From: Sphingobium vermicomposti
Lineage (GTDB): Bacteria > Pseudomonadota > Alphaproteobacteria > Sphingomonadales > Sphingomonadaceae
Direction of reading: 5' to 3'
NCBI RefSeq assembly: GCF_011762025.1
Contig: NZ_JAASQR010000003.1
Location: 620,001 to 684,000, forward strand
DNA length: 64,000 bases
Shown: one piece after another, positions 25,578-35,681 of the stretch
Layout of the letters: the number at the start of each line of letters is the position of its first letter
Numbering within the stretch: the first letter of the stretch is position 1
The notes under the pieces: generated by a model
Seen by the model: only the letters and a program-made list of their open reading frames with translations
Database searches by the model: none
Told to the model about the DNA's origin: nothing
Made by a program: the position numbers and the translations under genes

Positions 25578-26684
25578 ATGCAGCCCCAGTTCCAACTGCC
25601 AGAGCCGCTTTCGCAGCGGCGGATTGTCGTCGCCATGTCAGGCGGCGTCGATTCGAGCGTCGTCGCGGCGCTGGCCGCGCGCACGGGGGCGGAAACCATC
25701 GGCGTTACGCTTCAGCTTTATGATCATGGCGCGGCGGTGGGGCGCACGGGAAGCTGCTGCGCAGGCCAGGACATCCGCGACGCGCGCGCGGTCGCAGATC
25801 GCATCGGCATCGCGCATTATGTGTTCGATTATGAAAGCCGCTTTCGCGATTCGGTGATCGCCGATTTCGCCGATGAATATATGGCGGGCCGCACACCCAT
25901 CCCCTGCGTCAAATGCAATATGGGGGTGAAGTTCACCGACCTGTTCCAGATTGCCCGCGACCTGGGGGCGGACTGCCTGGCAACCGGCCATTATGTCCGC
26001 CGCGTCGAAGGGGTGCACGGCGCAGAGCTTCACCGCGCCGCCGATCCGGCGCGCGACCAGAGCTATTTCCTGTTCGCCACCACCCAGGCGCAGTTGGATT
26101 ATCTGCGCTTTCCCCTGGGCGGACTGCCCAAGCCGCAGGTGCGCGAGATCGCCGCTGAGCTGGGTCTTGCCGTGGCGCTGAAGCCGGACAGCCAGGACAT
26201 CTGCTTCGTGCCTGACGGCGACTATGCGAAAATCGTGCGCAAGCTGCGCCCCGATGCGGACGAAAGCGGCGACATCGTCCATGTCGATGGCCGCGTGCTG
26301 GGCGCGCACAAGGGGCTGATCCATTATACGGTGGGCCAGCGCAAGGGGCTGGAGATTGGTGGCCAGGCCGAGCCGCTTTATGTCGTGCGGCTGGATGCGG
26401 ACGGACGGCGGGTCATCGTCGGGCCGAAAGCGGCGCTGGCGGTGGCGGCGGCGCGGCTGGACGACATCAACTGGCTGGGCGGGGAATTTTCCGGGCCGTT
26501 GTCCGCCAAGGTCCGTTCAATGGCGAAGCCCGTGCCTGCGCGGCTGGATGGCGACCGGCTGATCTTCGACGCGCCCGAATATGGCGTCGCGCCGGGGCAG
26601 GCCGCCGTGCTGTATGCGGGTGAGCGGGTGCTGGGTGGCGGCTGGATTGCTGAAACGCACGCGGCCATGGCGCTGGTTGCATGA
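25578..26684 (+). CDS. mnmA: tRNA-specific 2-thiouridylase MnmA
   Basis: This 368-residue enzyme adds sulfur to uridine-34 of tRNA-Lys, -Glu and -Gln. It has the ATP PP-loop SGGVDSSV (residues 21-28), the first catalytic cysteine in IPCVKCN, the ARDQSYFLF segment and the second cysteine in [11 protein letters not shown], then the C-terminal barrel with [10 protein letters not shown]. All key residues are visible. Length is normal. Confidence 0.96.
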   Translation: MQPQFQLPEPLSQRRIVVAMSGGVDSSVVAALAARTGAETIGVTLQLYDHGAAVGRTGSCCAGQDIRDARAVADRIGIAHYVFDYESRFRDSVIADFADEYMAGRTPIPCVKCNMGVKFTDLFQIARDLGADCLATGHYVRRVEGVHGAELHRAADPARDQSYFLFATTQAQLDYLRFPLGGLPKPQVREIAAELGLAVALKPDSQDICFVPDGDYAKIVRKLRPDADESGDIVHVDGRVLGAHKGLIHYTVGQRKGLEIGGQAEPLYVVRLDADGRRVIVGPKAALAVAAARLDDINWLGGEFSGPLSAKVRSMAKPVPARLDGDRLIFDAPEYGVAPGQAAVLYAGERVLGGGWIAETHAAMALVA

Positions 26685-26725
26685 TCCTTGTCCTTTGCGG
26701 CCCGCGCCGGTAAGGCCCGCCGGTC

Positions 26726-27388
26726 ATGACTCGTCCGCTCACCTTCGCCATTCCCAAGGGCCGCATTCTGGATGAAGCGCTGCCGATGCTCGCGCGCGCC
26801 GGTATCGAGCCGGAGGCGGAGTTTCACGACAAGAAAAGCCGGGCGCTGCGTTTCGCGACGAACCGGCCCGACATTTCCATCATCCGGGTGCGCGCTTTCG
26901 ACGTCGCCACCTTCGTCGCCCATGGCGCGGCGCAGATCGGCATCGTGGGATCGGATGTGGTGGAAGAGTTTGATTATTCCGAACTTTACGCGCCGGTCGA
27001 CCTCGACATCGGTCACTGCCGCCTGTCCATCGCGGAGCCGGTAGGCGTTTCGGACGAGGATGAGGCGGCGATGAGCCATGTCCGCGTCGCCACCAAATAT
27101 CCCTACCTCACGCGCAGATATTATGAAGCGCGGGGCATTCAGGCGGAATGCGTGAAGCTGAACGGCGCGATGGAGCTGGCGCCTTCGCTCGGCCTGTCGC
27201 GGCGCATCGTCGACCTTGTGTCTTCGGGCGCGACGCTGAAGGCCAATGGGCTGGTGGAAACGCATGTCATCATGCCGGTGTCCGCGCGGCTGATCGTCAA
27301 CCGCGCCGCCTTCAAGATGCGATCCGCCGACCTGACGCCGCTGGTGGAAGCATTCCGCAAGGCCGTGGGGGGCAAGGATGCCGCTTAG
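26726..27388 (+). CDS. hisG: ATP phosphoribosyltransferase, short form
   Basis: A 220-residue HisG that condenses ATP with PRPP in the first step of histidine synthesis. It contains the family start [27 protein letters not shown] and the PRPP-loop region [14 protein letters not shown]. At this length it is the short type that lacks the regulatory C-terminal domain and normally needs HisZ to be active and feedback-controlled. hisD overlaps its end by 11 bases. No hisZ is in the window. Confidence 0.95.
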   Translation: MTRPLTFAIPKGRILDEALPMLARAGIEPEAEFHDKKSRALRFATNRPDISIIRVRAFDVATFVAHGAAQIGIVGSDVVEEFDYSELYAPVDLDIGHCRLSIAEPVGVSDEDEAAMSHVRVATKYPYLTRRYYEARGIQAECVKLNGAMELAPSLGLSRRIVDLVSSGATLKANGLVETHVIMPVSARLIVNRAAFKMRSADLTPLVEAFRKAVGGKDAA

Positions 27389-28667
27389 GCTGGACAGCCG
27401 CGACGCCGATTTCGCAACCGCCTTCACCGCCTTGGTCGATGCCCGGCGCGAAGCGGATGAGGATGTGTCGCGCGATGTCACGGCGATCCTGAAGCGCGTC
27501 CGCGCCGAAGGAGACGCAGCGCTGGCGGACTATACCAGCCGTTTCGACCGCCATGACCTGAATGCCAGCGGCTGGACGGTAAGCCCGGCTGAATGCCGCG
27601 CCGCGCTCGACAGCATTTCGACCCAATTGCGTGACGCGCTGGAACTCGCGGCGGCCCGGATAACCGCCTATCACGAAAAGCAGAAGCCGCAGGACAGCGA
27701 CGAAATCGACGCAACCGGGGTGCGGCTGGGTGCGCGCTGGCGGTCCGTCGATGCGGCGGGGCTTTATGTTCCCGGTGGCCGCGCGGCCTATCCCAGTTCG
27801 CTGCTGATGAACGCCATCCCCGCCAAGGTGGCCGGTGTTTCGCGCATCGCCATGGTGACGCCGACGCCCAATGGCGACATCAACCCGCTGGTCCTGGCCG
27901 CAGCCAGCATCGCCGGGATCGAGGAAATCTGGCGCGTCGGCGGCGCGCAGGCCGTGGCGGCGCTCGCCTATGGAACGAAATCCATAAAGCCCGTCGATGT
28001 CATCACCGGCCCCGGCAACGCCTGGGTGGCTGAGGCGAAACGCCAGCTTTATGGCGTGGTTGGCATCGACATGGTCGCGGGTCCGTCCGAAATCCTGGTG
28101 GTCGCCGACGCGAAAAATGACCCCGCCTGGATCGCCGCCGACCTGCTCAGCCAGTCGGAGCATGACCCGACCAGCCAGTCGATCCTGTTCACCGATGACG
28201 CGGCGTTCGCCGATGCCGTCGCGAAAGCGGTCGAGCAGCGGCTGCCACTGCTTTCGACGCAGGCCGTCGCGGCCACCAGTTGGGCAAACAACGGTGCGAT
28301 CATCCTGGTCCGTGACTTTGAAGAGGCCATGCCGCTGGTCAACCGCCTGGCAGCCGAGCATCTGGAGCTGGCGGTCGATGATCCCGAAGCCCTGTTCACA
28401 CAGGTGCGCCACGCCGGTTCGGTCTTTCTGGGCCGGATGACGCCCGAAGCGGTGGGCGACTATGTTGCCGGGCCCAACCATGTCCTGCCTACCGGCCGCC
28501 GCGCCCGTTTTTCGTCCGGCCTGTCCGTGCTCGACTTCATGAAGCGGACCAGCTTCCTGAGCCTGGATCAGAACAGCATCGGCGCTATCGGCCCGGCTGC
28601 GGTCGCGCTGGCGGAGGCAGAGGGGCTTCCCGCTCACGCCGCGTCGGTGGCGTTGCGGCTCAAATAA
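27378..28667 (+). CDS. hisD: Histidinol dehydrogenase
   Basis: The 429-residue zinc enzyme performs the last two oxidations of histidine synthesis. Signatures seen: [18 protein letters not shown], the [12 protein letters not shown] block, LLSQSEHDP and the C-terminal GPNHVLPT. Its start lies within hisG (11-base overlap), so the two are translated together. Nothing is truncated. Confidence 0.97.
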   Translation: MPLRLDSRDADFATAFTALVDARREADEDVSRDVTAILKRVRAEGDAALADYTSRFDRHDLNASGWTVSPAECRAALDSISTQLRDALELAAARITAYHEKQKPQDSDEIDATGVRLGARWRSVDAAGLYVPGGRAAYPSSLLMNAIPAKVAGVSRIAMVTPTPNGDINPLVLAAASIAGIEEIWRVGGAQAVAALAYGTKSIKPVDVITGPGNAWVAEAKRQLYGVVGIDMVAGPSEILVVADAKNDPAWIAADLLSQSEHDPTSQSILFTDDAAFADAVAKAVEQRLPLLSTQAVAATSWANNGAIILVRDFEEAMPLVNRLAAEHLELAVDDPEALFTQVRHAGSVFLGRMTPEAVGDYVAGPNHVLPTGRRARFSSGLSVLDFMKRTSFLSLDQNSIGAIGPAAVALAEAEGLPAHAASVALRLK

Positions 28668-28670
28668 CAT

Positions 28671-28746
28671 CCGTTCGCCCTGCGCTTGTCGAAGGGCTGC
28701 ACTTTCTTCATGAAGGGCTGGGCTTCGACAGGCTCCGCCCGATCGG
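28671..28746. repeat. Inverted pair of sphingomonad-type intergenic repeats
   Basis: Two copies related to CCGTTCGGGCTGAGCCTG and the adjoining TCGAAG lie in opposite orientation (28671-28698 and 28712-28746), forming a potential hairpin between hisD and nusB. A third copy is at 44068-44098. Confidence 0.75.
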
Positions 28747-28761
28747 CTATATGGAATTCCG

Positions 28762-29208
28762 ATGAACGAACGCTCCAAATCCCGCTCCGCCGCGCGCCTT
28801 GCCGCCGTTCAGGCGCTCTATCAGCTGGAAATGGAAGGCACGCCGATCCGCGTCCTGCTCCATGAATTCCATCAGCACAGGCTGGGCGCGACGATCGAAG
28901 ACGTGACCTATGCCGAAGCGGAGGAAAGTTTCTTCGACGACATCGTCATCGGCGTGGACAAGCGGCGGGAAGAAATTGACGGCCTGGTAAAGGCGCGCCT
29001 GTCGCAGGGCTGGAGCCTGGAAAGGCTGGACAAGCCGATGCGGCAGATCCTGCGCGCAGGCAGCTATGAACTGATCGCCCGCCCCGATGTGCCCACCCCC
29101 ACCGTCATCAGCGAATATGTCGATGTCGCCCACGCCTTTTACGACAAGCGCGAGGCGGGCTTCGTCAATGGACTGTTGGATGCCGTGGCAAAGGATGTGC
29201 GGAAGTAG
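28762..29208 (+). CDS. nusB: Transcription antitermination factor NusB
   Basis: The 148-residue protein is the all-helical NusB fold: SRSAARLAAVQALYQLEMEG at the start and PTPTVISEYVDVAHAFYDKREAGFVNGLLD near the end. NusB with NusE binds boxA RNA for rRNA antitermination. It precedes thiL by 75 bases. In many relatives ribH is next to nusB; here ribH is about 7 kb away in the other orientation. Confidence 0.96.
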   Translation: MNERSKSRSAARLAAVQALYQLEMEGTPIRVLLHEFHQHRLGATIEDVTYAEAEESFFDDIVIGVDKRREEIDGLVKARLSQGWSLERLDKPMRQILRAGSYELIARPDVPTPTVISEYVDVAHAFYDKREAGFVNGLLDAVAKDVRK

Positions 29209-29232
29209 GCGGGCATCGCTGCCTGACGCGGC

Positions 29233-29250
29233 CTGCCTTTGCAAAGGCAG
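29233..29250. other. Perfect 18-base palindrome between nusB and thiL
   Basis: CTGCCTTTGCAAAGGCAG is perfectly self-complementary. It resembles the core of the GTGCTCCTGCGAAGGCAGGAG repeat seen at 51372 and may fold as an mRNA hairpin after nusB. No T tract follows. Confidence 0.5.
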
Positions 29251-29283
29251 AAGCGCGGCGCCTTGAAGAGGATGGGGTCTGCC

Positions 29284-30198
29284 ATGTCTGCTGAATCCCG
29301 TTTCCTGACCCTGCTTCGCCTGCTGGCGAACGACCCCGCCGCCCGTGGATTGCAGGACGATGTGGCGGTGCTGGAAATCGGTGGCGGTCGGCTGATCCTG
29401 ACCAGCGACACGATGGTGGAGGGGGTGCATTATCTGGCCACCGATCCCCCCGCCGACATCGGCTGGAAACTGGCGGCGGTGAACCTGTCCGACCTGGCGG
29501 CCAAGGGGGGCAGGCCAGTCGGCTGCCTGCTAAACTATGCCCTGTCCGGCGATGATGGATGGGACGCAGCCTTTCTACAGGGGTTGGGAGAAGCGCTGAG
29601 CCGCCATGCCATGCCGCTGATCGGCGGCGACACGGTGCAGATGCCCAATGGGAGCGCGCGCAGCTACAGCCTGACGGCCATCGGCGAAGCGGCAACCGCC
29701 ATACCCGCCCGCGACGGAGCGAAAGCGGGCGATCGGCTTTACCTGACGGGGCCCGTGGGCGATGCTGGCGTCGGCCTGGACTTGGTGCGCGCAAACCCCA
29801 CTGCCACGGGGCCGCTGGTCGATGCCTTTCGCCGTCCGCGCCCGCGCCTTGCCGAAGGGGCGCTGCTGGCTTCGCAGGTCCATGCGATGATGGACGTTTC
29901 CGACGGGCTGCTGATCGATGCGGCGCGCATGGCCGATGCCAGCGGCCTGGCCCTGATCATCGACCATATCCCCCTTTCCCCTGCATTGGAGGCGGCGCGC
30001 GGGGCCAGCACCGCCGTTCAGATGGCCGCCGCCAGCGCTGGCGACGACTATGAGTTGCTGTTCGCGCTTCCCGCCGGGGTCACGCCGCCAGTGCGGGCTT
30101 TGCGCGTCGGAACATTCGCGGCGGGGTCAGGCCTGACGCTCCGCATCGATGGCGTCGTCATGCCGCTGCCCGCGCGGCTGGGCTGGGAACATGGGTGA
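29284..30198 (+). CDS. thiL: Thiamine-monophosphate kinase
   Basis: A 304-residue ThiL that phosphorylates thiamine monophosphate to thiamine pyrophosphate. It has the AIRS-like fold marks: DDVAVLEI near residue 25, SDTMVEGVHY, NLSDLAAKGG, and DVSDGLLID. ATG 29284 gives the family start and has GAGGATGGGG upstream; the 15 upstream codons are not typical. It follows nusB as in many alphaproteobacteria. Confidence 0.94.
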   Translation: MSAESRFLTLLRLLANDPAARGLQDDVAVLEIGGGRLILTSDTMVEGVHYLATDPPADIGWKLAAVNLSDLAAKGGRPVGCLLNYALSGDDGWDAAFLQGLGEALSRHAMPLIGGDTVQMPNGSARSYSLTAIGEAATAIPARDGAKAGDRLYLTGPVGDAGVGLDLVRANPTATGPLVDAFRRPRPRLAEGALLASQVHAMMDVSDGLLIDAARMADASGLALIIDHIPLSPALEAARGASTAVQMAAASAGDDYELLFALPAGVTPPVRALRVGTFAAGSGLTLRIDGVVMPLPARLGWEHG

Positions 30199-30240
30199 GC
30201 CGCCACTCAACGCGTTGATTCACATCAGTTCCGTAACGGC

Positions 30241-30268
30241 TTGACGCGCGGCGTCGGCCCTGTAGCTT
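30241..30268 (+). promoter_or_regulatory. Candidate promoter of hppA
   Basis: TTGACG and TAGCTT are separated by 16 bases. If used, the hppA transcript would have a leader of about 170 bases, in which I see no known riboswitch. Confidence 0.5.
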
Positions 30269-30446
30269 GCGCCCATCCCATTCTCAGCCGGTTGGACCGC
30301 ATATGTGCGAGACCCTGCGATGCTGATTGACGCGGTGCCCGATGCCGGATGCATGAATCCCGGCCGCCCGCCTTTGTGCCATTCGTCCGCCCGTCATTCC
30401 CTGCGGAGCGGCCGATGACAGGGATAACAGGGGGAGAGGATTATCC

Positions 30447-32570
30447 ATGCAGATTGTCTACATCGCCATAGGGTGCGGCCTGCTGGCCCTGCTCTACGGA
30501 CTATTCACCAGTCGTCAGGTGCTGGCAGCCTCTGCCGGCAACGATAGCATGCAAGCGATCGCGGGGGCGATCCAGGAAGGTGCGAAGGCCTATCTGAGCC
30601 GCCAATATATGACCATCAGCGTGGTCGGGGTGGTGGTTGCCGTGATCGTCTTCATCTTTTTGGGGACGACGTCGGCCATCGGCTTCCTGATCGGCGCGAT
30701 CCTGTCGGGCGCGGCGGGCTTTATCGGCATGAACATTTCAGTGCGCGCCAATGTGCGCACCGCCGAAGCCGCACGCGGGACGCTGCAAAGCGGCCTGACC
30801 GTCGCATTCCGCGCGGGCGCGATTACCGGCATGCTGGTCGCAGGACTGGCCCTGCTCGCGATCAGCCTGTTCTTCTGGTATCTGACGGGGCCTGCGGGCC
30901 ATGCGCCCGATGACCGGTTGGTGATCGACAGCCTGGTCGCGCTGGCCTTTGGCGCCAGCCTGATTTCCATTTTCGCGCGTCTGGGCGGCGGCATCTTTAC
31001 CAAGGCGGCGGACGTCGGCGCTGATCTGGTCGGCAAGGTAGAAGCGGGCATCCCGGAGGATGATCCCCGCAACCCCGCCGTCATCGCCGACAATGTGGGC
31101 GACAATGTGGGTGACTGCGCCGGGATGGCGGCTGACCTGTTCGAAACCTATGTGGTGACGGTCGGTGCGACCATGGTGTTGACGGCGCTGCTGGTCAGCG
31201 GGGTCGATAATGAATTTCTGCAACGGCTGATGGCGCTGCCGCTGATCGTGGGCGGCGTGTGCATCATCACTTCGATCATCGGCACCTATATGGTGCGGCT
31301 GGGTTCCAGCCAGTCGATCATGGGTGCTCTTTACAAGGGATTCTGGACCACGGCCATCCTGTCGATCCCGGCGCTTTACGTCGCGACGGCATTTACGCTG
31401 GGCGACATCGACGCGCGTTTCGGCACCGACCTTGACGGGATGGGCGGCTATACCGGGATGCAGCTATTCTGGTCGATGATGGTCGGCCTTGCCATTACCG
31501 GGCTGATCGTATGGATCACCGAATATTATACCGGCACCAACTACCGCCCGGTGCGCAGCATCGCCCGCGCTTCGGAAACCGGCCATGGCACCAATGTGAT
31601 TCAGGGGCTGGCCGTCAGTCTGGAAGCCACGGCGCTGCCGACGCTGGTGATCGTGGTGGGCATCATCATTTCCTATCAGCTGGCGGGCCTGATGGGCATC
31701 GCCTTTGCGGCGACTGCCATGCTGGCGCTGGCGGGCATGGTCGTGGCGCTCGACGCCTATGGCCCCGTGACCGACAATGCAGGCGGGATCGCGGAGATGG
31801 CGCATCTCGACGACAGCGTTCGCCGGAAAACGGACGCGCTGGACGCGGTGGGCAACACGACCAAGGCGGTGACGAAGGGCTATGCCATCGGATCGGCGGG
31901 TCTGGCGGCGCTGGTGCTGTTCGGCGCATATACGGAGGATCTGAAATATTATAATTCGGCCCTTGGCCTGACCGAGCCGGTCGATTTCAGCCTGTCCAAC
32001 CCCTATGTCATCGTCGGCCTGTTGCTGGGTGCGCTGCTGCCCTATCTGTTCGGCGCAATGGGTTTGACGGCGGTCGGCCGCGCGGCGGGCGACGTCGTCA
32101 AGGATGTGCGCGACCAGTTCGCCACCAATAGCGGCATCATGGAAGGGACATCGCGCCCCGACTATGCCCGCACCGTGGATCTGGTCACACGCGCCGCGAT
32201 CAAGGAGATGATCGTGCCCAGCCTGCTGCCGGTGCTGGCGCCGATCATCGTCTATTTCGCGATATCGGCGGTGGCGGGAACGTCCAACGGCTTTGCCGCG
32301 CTGGGCGCGCTCCTGCTGGGGGTGATCGTTTCGGGCCTGTTCGTCGCCCTTTCCATGACATCGGGCGGCGGGGCATGGGATAATGCCAAGAAATATATCG
32401 AGGACGGCAACCATGGCGGCAAGGGATCGGAAGCGCACAAGGCAGCCGTGACGGGCGATACGGTGGGCGATCCCTACAAGGACACTGCCGGTCCGGCGGT
32501 CAATCCGATGATCAAGATCACGAACATCGTCGCACTGCTCCTGCTCGCCGCGCTGGCGCACGGGGGCTAA
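30447..32570 (+). CDS. hppA: Membrane proton-pumping inorganic pyrophosphatase
   Basis: The 707-residue protein has about 16 membrane segments and the pyrophosphate-binding motifs [11 protein letters not shown] (near residue 190) and [19 protein letters not shown]. It couples pyrophosphate hydrolysis to proton export. A lysine is present at residue 473 in [10 protein letters not shown]; the potassium-dependent subfamily has alanine there, so this is the potassium-independent type. It is monocistronic, with a candidate promoter 170-200 bases upstream and a hairpin just after the stop. Confidence 0.97.
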   Translation: MQIVYIAIGCGLLALLYGLFTSRQVLAASAGNDSMQAIAGAIQEGAKAYLSRQYMTISVVGVVVAVIVFIFLGTTSAIGFLIGAILSGAAGFIGMNISVRANVRTAEAARGTLQSGLTVAFRAGAITGMLVAGLALLAISLFFWYLTGPAGHAPDDRLVIDSLVALAFGASLISIFARLGGGIFTKAADVGADLVGKVEAGIPEDDPRNPAVIADNVGDNVGDCAGMAADLFETYVVTVGATMVLTALLVSGVDNEFLQRLMALPLIVGGVCIITSIIGTYMVRLGSSQSIMGALYKGFWTTAILSIPALYVATAFTLGDIDARFGTDLDGMGGYTGMQLFWSMMVGLAITGLIVWITEYYTGTNYRPVRSIARASETGHGTNVIQGLAVSLEATALPTLVIVVGIIISYQLAGLMGIAFAATAMLALAGMVVALDAYGPVTDNAGGIAEMAHLDDSVRRKTDALDAVGNTTKAVTKGYAIGSAGLAALVLFGAYTEDLKYYNSALGLTEPVDFSLSNPYVIVGLLLGALLPYLFGAMGLTAVGRAAGDVVKDVRDQFATNSGIMEGTSRPDYARTVDLVTRAAIKEMIVPSLLPVLAPIIVYFAISAVAGTSNGFAALGALLLGVIVSGLFVALSMTSGGGAWDNAKKYIEDGNHGGKGSEAHKAAVTGDTVGDPYKDTAGPAVNPMIKITNIVALLLLAALAHGG

Positions 32571-32573
32571 GGC

Positions 32574-32604
32574 ATGACCCCGCCCCATAGCGGGGCGGGG
32601 TCAT
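32574..32604 (+). terminator. GC-rich hairpin after hppA
   Basis: ATGACCCCGCCCC pairs perfectly with GGGGCGGGGTCAT around ATAGC, three bases after the hppA stop codon. There is no T tract, so it may end transcription weakly or only stabilise the mRNA 3' end. Confidence 0.6.
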
Positions 32605-32671
32605 CCAATGACGGGTCGGTGGCAGGCCGAACGGCTTGCCCCGCTCCACCGTGCGGGCCTATAGGCCGCGC

Positions 32672-33796
32672 ATGACCAGCGAACCCTTCCGATCGCAGCT
32701 TGCATCGCTTGAAAAACGTGGCCGCCTGCGCGCGCTGGCCCCACGGGCAGGCAGGGATTTTGCTTCCAACGACTATCTGGGACTCGCGTCCGACCCGATC
32801 ATCGGTCAGGCGGTCGCCGACGCGGTGGCGCGTGGCGTCCCCGTGGGTTCGGGCGGGTCGCGGCTGCTGCGGGGCAATGCGCCCGAACATGAAGGGTTGG
32901 AGGCCAAGGCCGCCGCTTTCTTTCGCACCCAGGCCGCGCTGTTCATGGCCAATGGCTTTGCCGCGAACCTGGCGCTGTTTTCCACCCTGCCCCAGCGTGG
33001 CGACCTGATCGTCGCGGATGAACTGATCCATGCCAGCGTCCATGACGGCATCCGCATGTCAAAGGCGGACGCTGTGTTCGCGCGCCACAATGATGTGCAG
33101 AGCTTCGCCGACCTGATCGCCAGTTGGCGCGCGGATGGGGGGAAGGGCCGGATATGGATCGCGGTCGAGACGCTCTATTCGATGGATGGCGACATGGCTC
33201 CCCTGGCGGACCTTGCCGCGCTCGCCGCCAAACAGGACGCCATGCTGATCCTGGACGAAGCGCATGGCACGGGCGTGTTCGGACCCAGCGGGCGCGGGCT
33301 TTCGTCAGGCCTCGACGGGCTGCACAATGTCGTGACGCTCCACACATGCGGCAAGGCGATGGGGGTGGAAGGCGCGCTGATCTGCGGGCCGCGCATCCTG
33401 ATCGATTATCTGATCAATCGCGCGCGCGCCTTCATTTTCTCGACCGCGCCGTCGCCATTGATGGCCGTAGCGGTGTCTGCGGCGATCGACCGGATCGAGC
33501 AGGCCGACGATCTGCGCGCCCGCCTTACCACATTGCAGACCGACGCTGCCGAAGCGATCTGCGCGCCGCTGGGCCTGCCCAAGCCGCGGAGCCAGATCAT
33601 CCCCGTCATCCTGGGGGAGGACAAGCGCGCGATGGCGGCGGCATCCGCCTTGCAGGACGCGGGGTTCGACATACGCGGCATTCGTCCGCCAACGGTGCCG
33701 CCGCGCACCAGCCGCCTGCGCATATCGCTGACGCTGAATGCCGGGCGGGCGGATGTATTGGCGTTGGGCGACGAACTGCGGAAGATATTGGCATGA
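32672..33796 (+). CDS. bioF: 8-amino-7-oxononanoate synthase
   Basis: The 374-residue PLP enzyme joins pimeloyl thioester and alanine in biotin synthesis. It shows FASNDYLGLASDP, GSGGSRLLRGN, LDEAHGTGVFG and the PLP lysine in LHTCGKAMGVEGA. Start at 32672 matches the family; the frame extends 12 codons further without support. bioD follows with a 4-base ATGA overlap. Confidence 0.94.
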   Translation: MTSEPFRSQLASLEKRGRLRALAPRAGRDFASNDYLGLASDPIIGQAVADAVARGVPVGSGGSRLLRGNAPEHEGLEAKAAAFFRTQAALFMANGFAANLALFSTLPQRGDLIVADELIHASVHDGIRMSKADAVFARHNDVQSFADLIASWRADGGKGRIWIAVETLYSMDGDMAPLADLAALAAKQDAMLILDEAHGTGVFGPSGRGLSSGLDGLHNVVTLHTCGKAMGVEGALICGPRILIDYLINRARAFIFSTAPSPLMAVAVSAAIDRIEQADDLRARLTTLQTDAAEAICAPLGLPKPRSQIIPVILGEDKRAMAAASALQDAGFDIRGIRPPTVPPRTSRLRISLTLNAGRADVLALGDELRKILA

Positions 33797-34407
33797 GCAT
33801 ATTCATCGTCACCGGAACCGGCACAGGGATTGGCAAGACGGTGTTCGCCGCCGGTCTGGCCGGGGCGCTGGGCGCTTATTATTGGAAGCCTATCCAGGCG
33901 GGCCTCGACCCGGAGGGCGACAAGGAGACGGTGGCGCGATTGTCCGGCCTTCCCGCGTCGCGCATCCTGCCCGAAGCCTATCGGCTGACGACACCGGCAT
34001 CCCCTCACCTCGCCGCGCGGATCGACGGCGTGGAGATTGAAATGGGCCGGCTGGCCTTGCCCAAGGTCGATGGCCCGCTGGTGATCGAGGGCGCGGGCGG
34101 CGTGCTCGTCCCGGTCAGCGAAACATTGTTGATGGCGGACCTTTTCCGGCACTGGGGGGTGCCCGTCATCCTCTGTGCGCCCACGCAGCTCGGCACGATC
34201 AACCACAGCCTGCTGAGCATAGAGGCGCTTCGAAGCCGTGGGGTGCCGCTTGCGGGAATCGCCTTTATTGGTGAGCCGCATGCGGAGAATGAGCGCATCA
34301 TCCCGTTGTTGGGCAAGGTGAGATGCCTGGGCCGTTTGCCGCATCTTGCGGCGCTGGACGCCCCGACATTGGCGAGTGCATTTGGGTCTGCCTTCACCTT
34401 GCCGTGA
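33793..34407 (+). CDS. bioD: Dethiobiotin synthetase
   Basis: A 204-residue ATP-dependent enzyme that closes the ureido ring of dethiobiotin. The P-loop GTGTGIGKT is at residues 8-16, followed by YWKPIQAGLDPEGDKE and the EGAGGVLVPVSE segment that contacts substrate. The ATG overlaps the bioF stop (ATGA). The next biotin enzyme, bioB, is not in this window. Confidence 0.93.
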   Translation: MSIFIVTGTGTGIGKTVFAAGLAGALGAYYWKPIQAGLDPEGDKETVARLSGLPASRILPEAYRLTTPASPHLAARIDGVEIEMGRLALPKVDGPLVIEGAGGVLVPVSETLLMADLFRHWGVPVILCAPTQLGTINHSLLSIEALRSRGVPLAGIAFIGEPHAENERIIPLLGKVRCLGRLPHLAALDAPTLASAFGSAFTLP

Positions 34408-34488
34408 CGGCATCGCCCGGTCGAAAAGAATATTGCGGGCTTGAAAGGCGGGGGGCCGCTCCCCAATTGGCAGCGGCAACCGATTTCA

Positions 34489-34503
34489 GTTGCTTATTGC
34501 AAC
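34489..34503 (+). promoter_or_regulatory. Operator candidate GTTGC-N5-GCAAC ahead of the ene-reductase gene
   Basis: GTTGCTTATTGCAAC is a 15-base inverted repeat ending 16 bases before ATG 34520. A further GCAAC lies at 34476-34480, so three half-sites are present. This is a fitting place for a repressor of an electrophile-induced reductase. Confidence 0.5.
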
Positions 34504-34519
34504 CTTGATAGGGGAATAT

Positions 34520-35602
34520 ATGGCCAGCTTGCTCGATCCCGTTCAATTGGGGGCCATCCCAGCGCCCAACCGCGTCCTCATGGCTCCACTGACGCGCGCC
34601 CGTGCCACCCGCGACCATGTGCCAACGCCGATCATGGCGGATTATTACCGGCAGCGCGCGTCGGCCGGCCTTATCATCAGCGAAGGCGTGGGCGTGTCCC
34701 AGCAGGGGCTGGGCTGGCCCTATGCGCCCGGCATCTGGTCAACAGAACAGGTGGAGGCGTGGAAGCCGGTCACCCAGGCGGTGCATGACGCTGGCGGGCG
34801 CATCTTTGCCCAGCTGTGGCATATGGGGCGGCTGGTGCATTCCAGCGTGACGGGGGAACAGCCGGTTTCCTCCAGCCCGCTCACCGCACCCGGACATGCG
34901 CATAGCTACCAAGGCAACCTGCCCTATGAACAACCCCGCGCATTGGCGGTGGAGGAGATTCCGGGGCTGATCGCCACTTATGTGATGGCTGTGCGCAACG
35001 CGCGGGCGGCGGGATTTGATGGCGTGCAGATTCATGCCGCGAACGGCTATCTGATCGACGAATTCCTGCGCAACGGCGTCAACCAGCGTGACGACATTTA
35101 TGGCGGGAGCGTTGAAAACCGCGTTCGCCTGCTCCGGGAAATCACCCAGGCCGTGGCGGACGCCATCGGCGCGGACCGGACGGCGGTGCGCTTGTCGCCC
35201 AACGGCGCATCGCAAGGCACCGACGACAGCGATCCGGCCAGCCTGTCGCGCGCAGCGGCACAGACGCTCGAACCCATTGGCCTCGCCTTTCTGGAGATGC
35301 GCGAGCTCAAACCCGGCGGCACGAGGGGCGCATCCGACGTGCCGCGCCAGTCGCCGATCGTCCGCGAATATTTTACGGGTCCGCTGGTGTTGAACAGCGA
35401 TTATGACGCGGCGAGCGCGCAGTCAGACCTGGACAGCGGCCTTGCCCAAGCGATCAGCTTTGGTCGACCGTTCCTTGCCAATCCCGACCTGCCCACCCGG
35501 CTGGCGGCTGAGGCACCATTGAATGAAGCGCGGGTCGACACTTTCTACACACAGGGTGCCGAAGGCTATATCGACTATCCGCCACTGGAACAGGCCGCCT
35601 GA
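34520..35602 (+). CDS. Old Yellow Enzyme-type alkene reductase
   Basis: The 360-residue FMN enzyme reduces activated C=C bonds, nitro compounds or nitrate esters with NAD(P)H. Seen are MAPLTRARA near residue 20, the substrate loop region QLWHMGRLVHSS, IHAANGYLIDEFL, the YGGSVENRVRL segment and the phosphate-binding FGRPFLANPDLP. AGGGGA lies just ahead of ATG 34520. It resembles NemA/XenB-type members. It may be controlled through the palindrome directly upstream. Confidence 0.93.
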   Translation: MASLLDPVQLGAIPAPNRVLMAPLTRARATRDHVPTPIMADYYRQRASAGLIISEGVGVSQQGLGWPYAPGIWSTEQVEAWKPVTQAVHDAGGRIFAQLWHMGRLVHSSVTGEQPVSSSPLTAPGHAHSYQGNLPYEQPRALAVEEIPGLIATYVMAVRNARAAGFDGVQIHAANGYLIDEFLRNGVNQRDDIYGGSVENRVRLLREITQAVADAIGADRTAVRLSPNGASQGTDDSDPASLSRAAAQTLEPIGLAFLEMRELKPGGTRGASDVPRQSPIVREYFTGPLVLNSDYDAASAQSDLDSGLAQAISFGRPFLANPDLPTRLAAEAPLNEARVDTFYTQGAEGYIDYPPLEQAA

Positions 35603-35609
35603 CGTAGAA

Positions 35610-35636
35610 CGGGGCCGCCCTGTCCAGGCGGCCCCG
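35610..35636. terminator. Hairpin between convergent genes
   Basis: GGGGCCGCC and GGCGGCCCC form a nine-base stem with a seven-base loop between the ene-reductase and ribH, which converge. CTTCTC follows on the plus strand; T tracts are weak. Confidence 0.65.
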
Positions 35637-35681
35637 CTTCTCAATTCCCTTGCACGCTGTCCTTACTCCCTTGCGGGAGGG

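Noticed and set aside
29209-29283. TPP riboswitch before thiL
   Set aside because: No CTGAGA-type core; only a short palindrome is present.
32636-32671. Upstream start of bioF
   Set aside because: The first codon is TTG in non-coding-like sequence; homology begins at ATG 32672.
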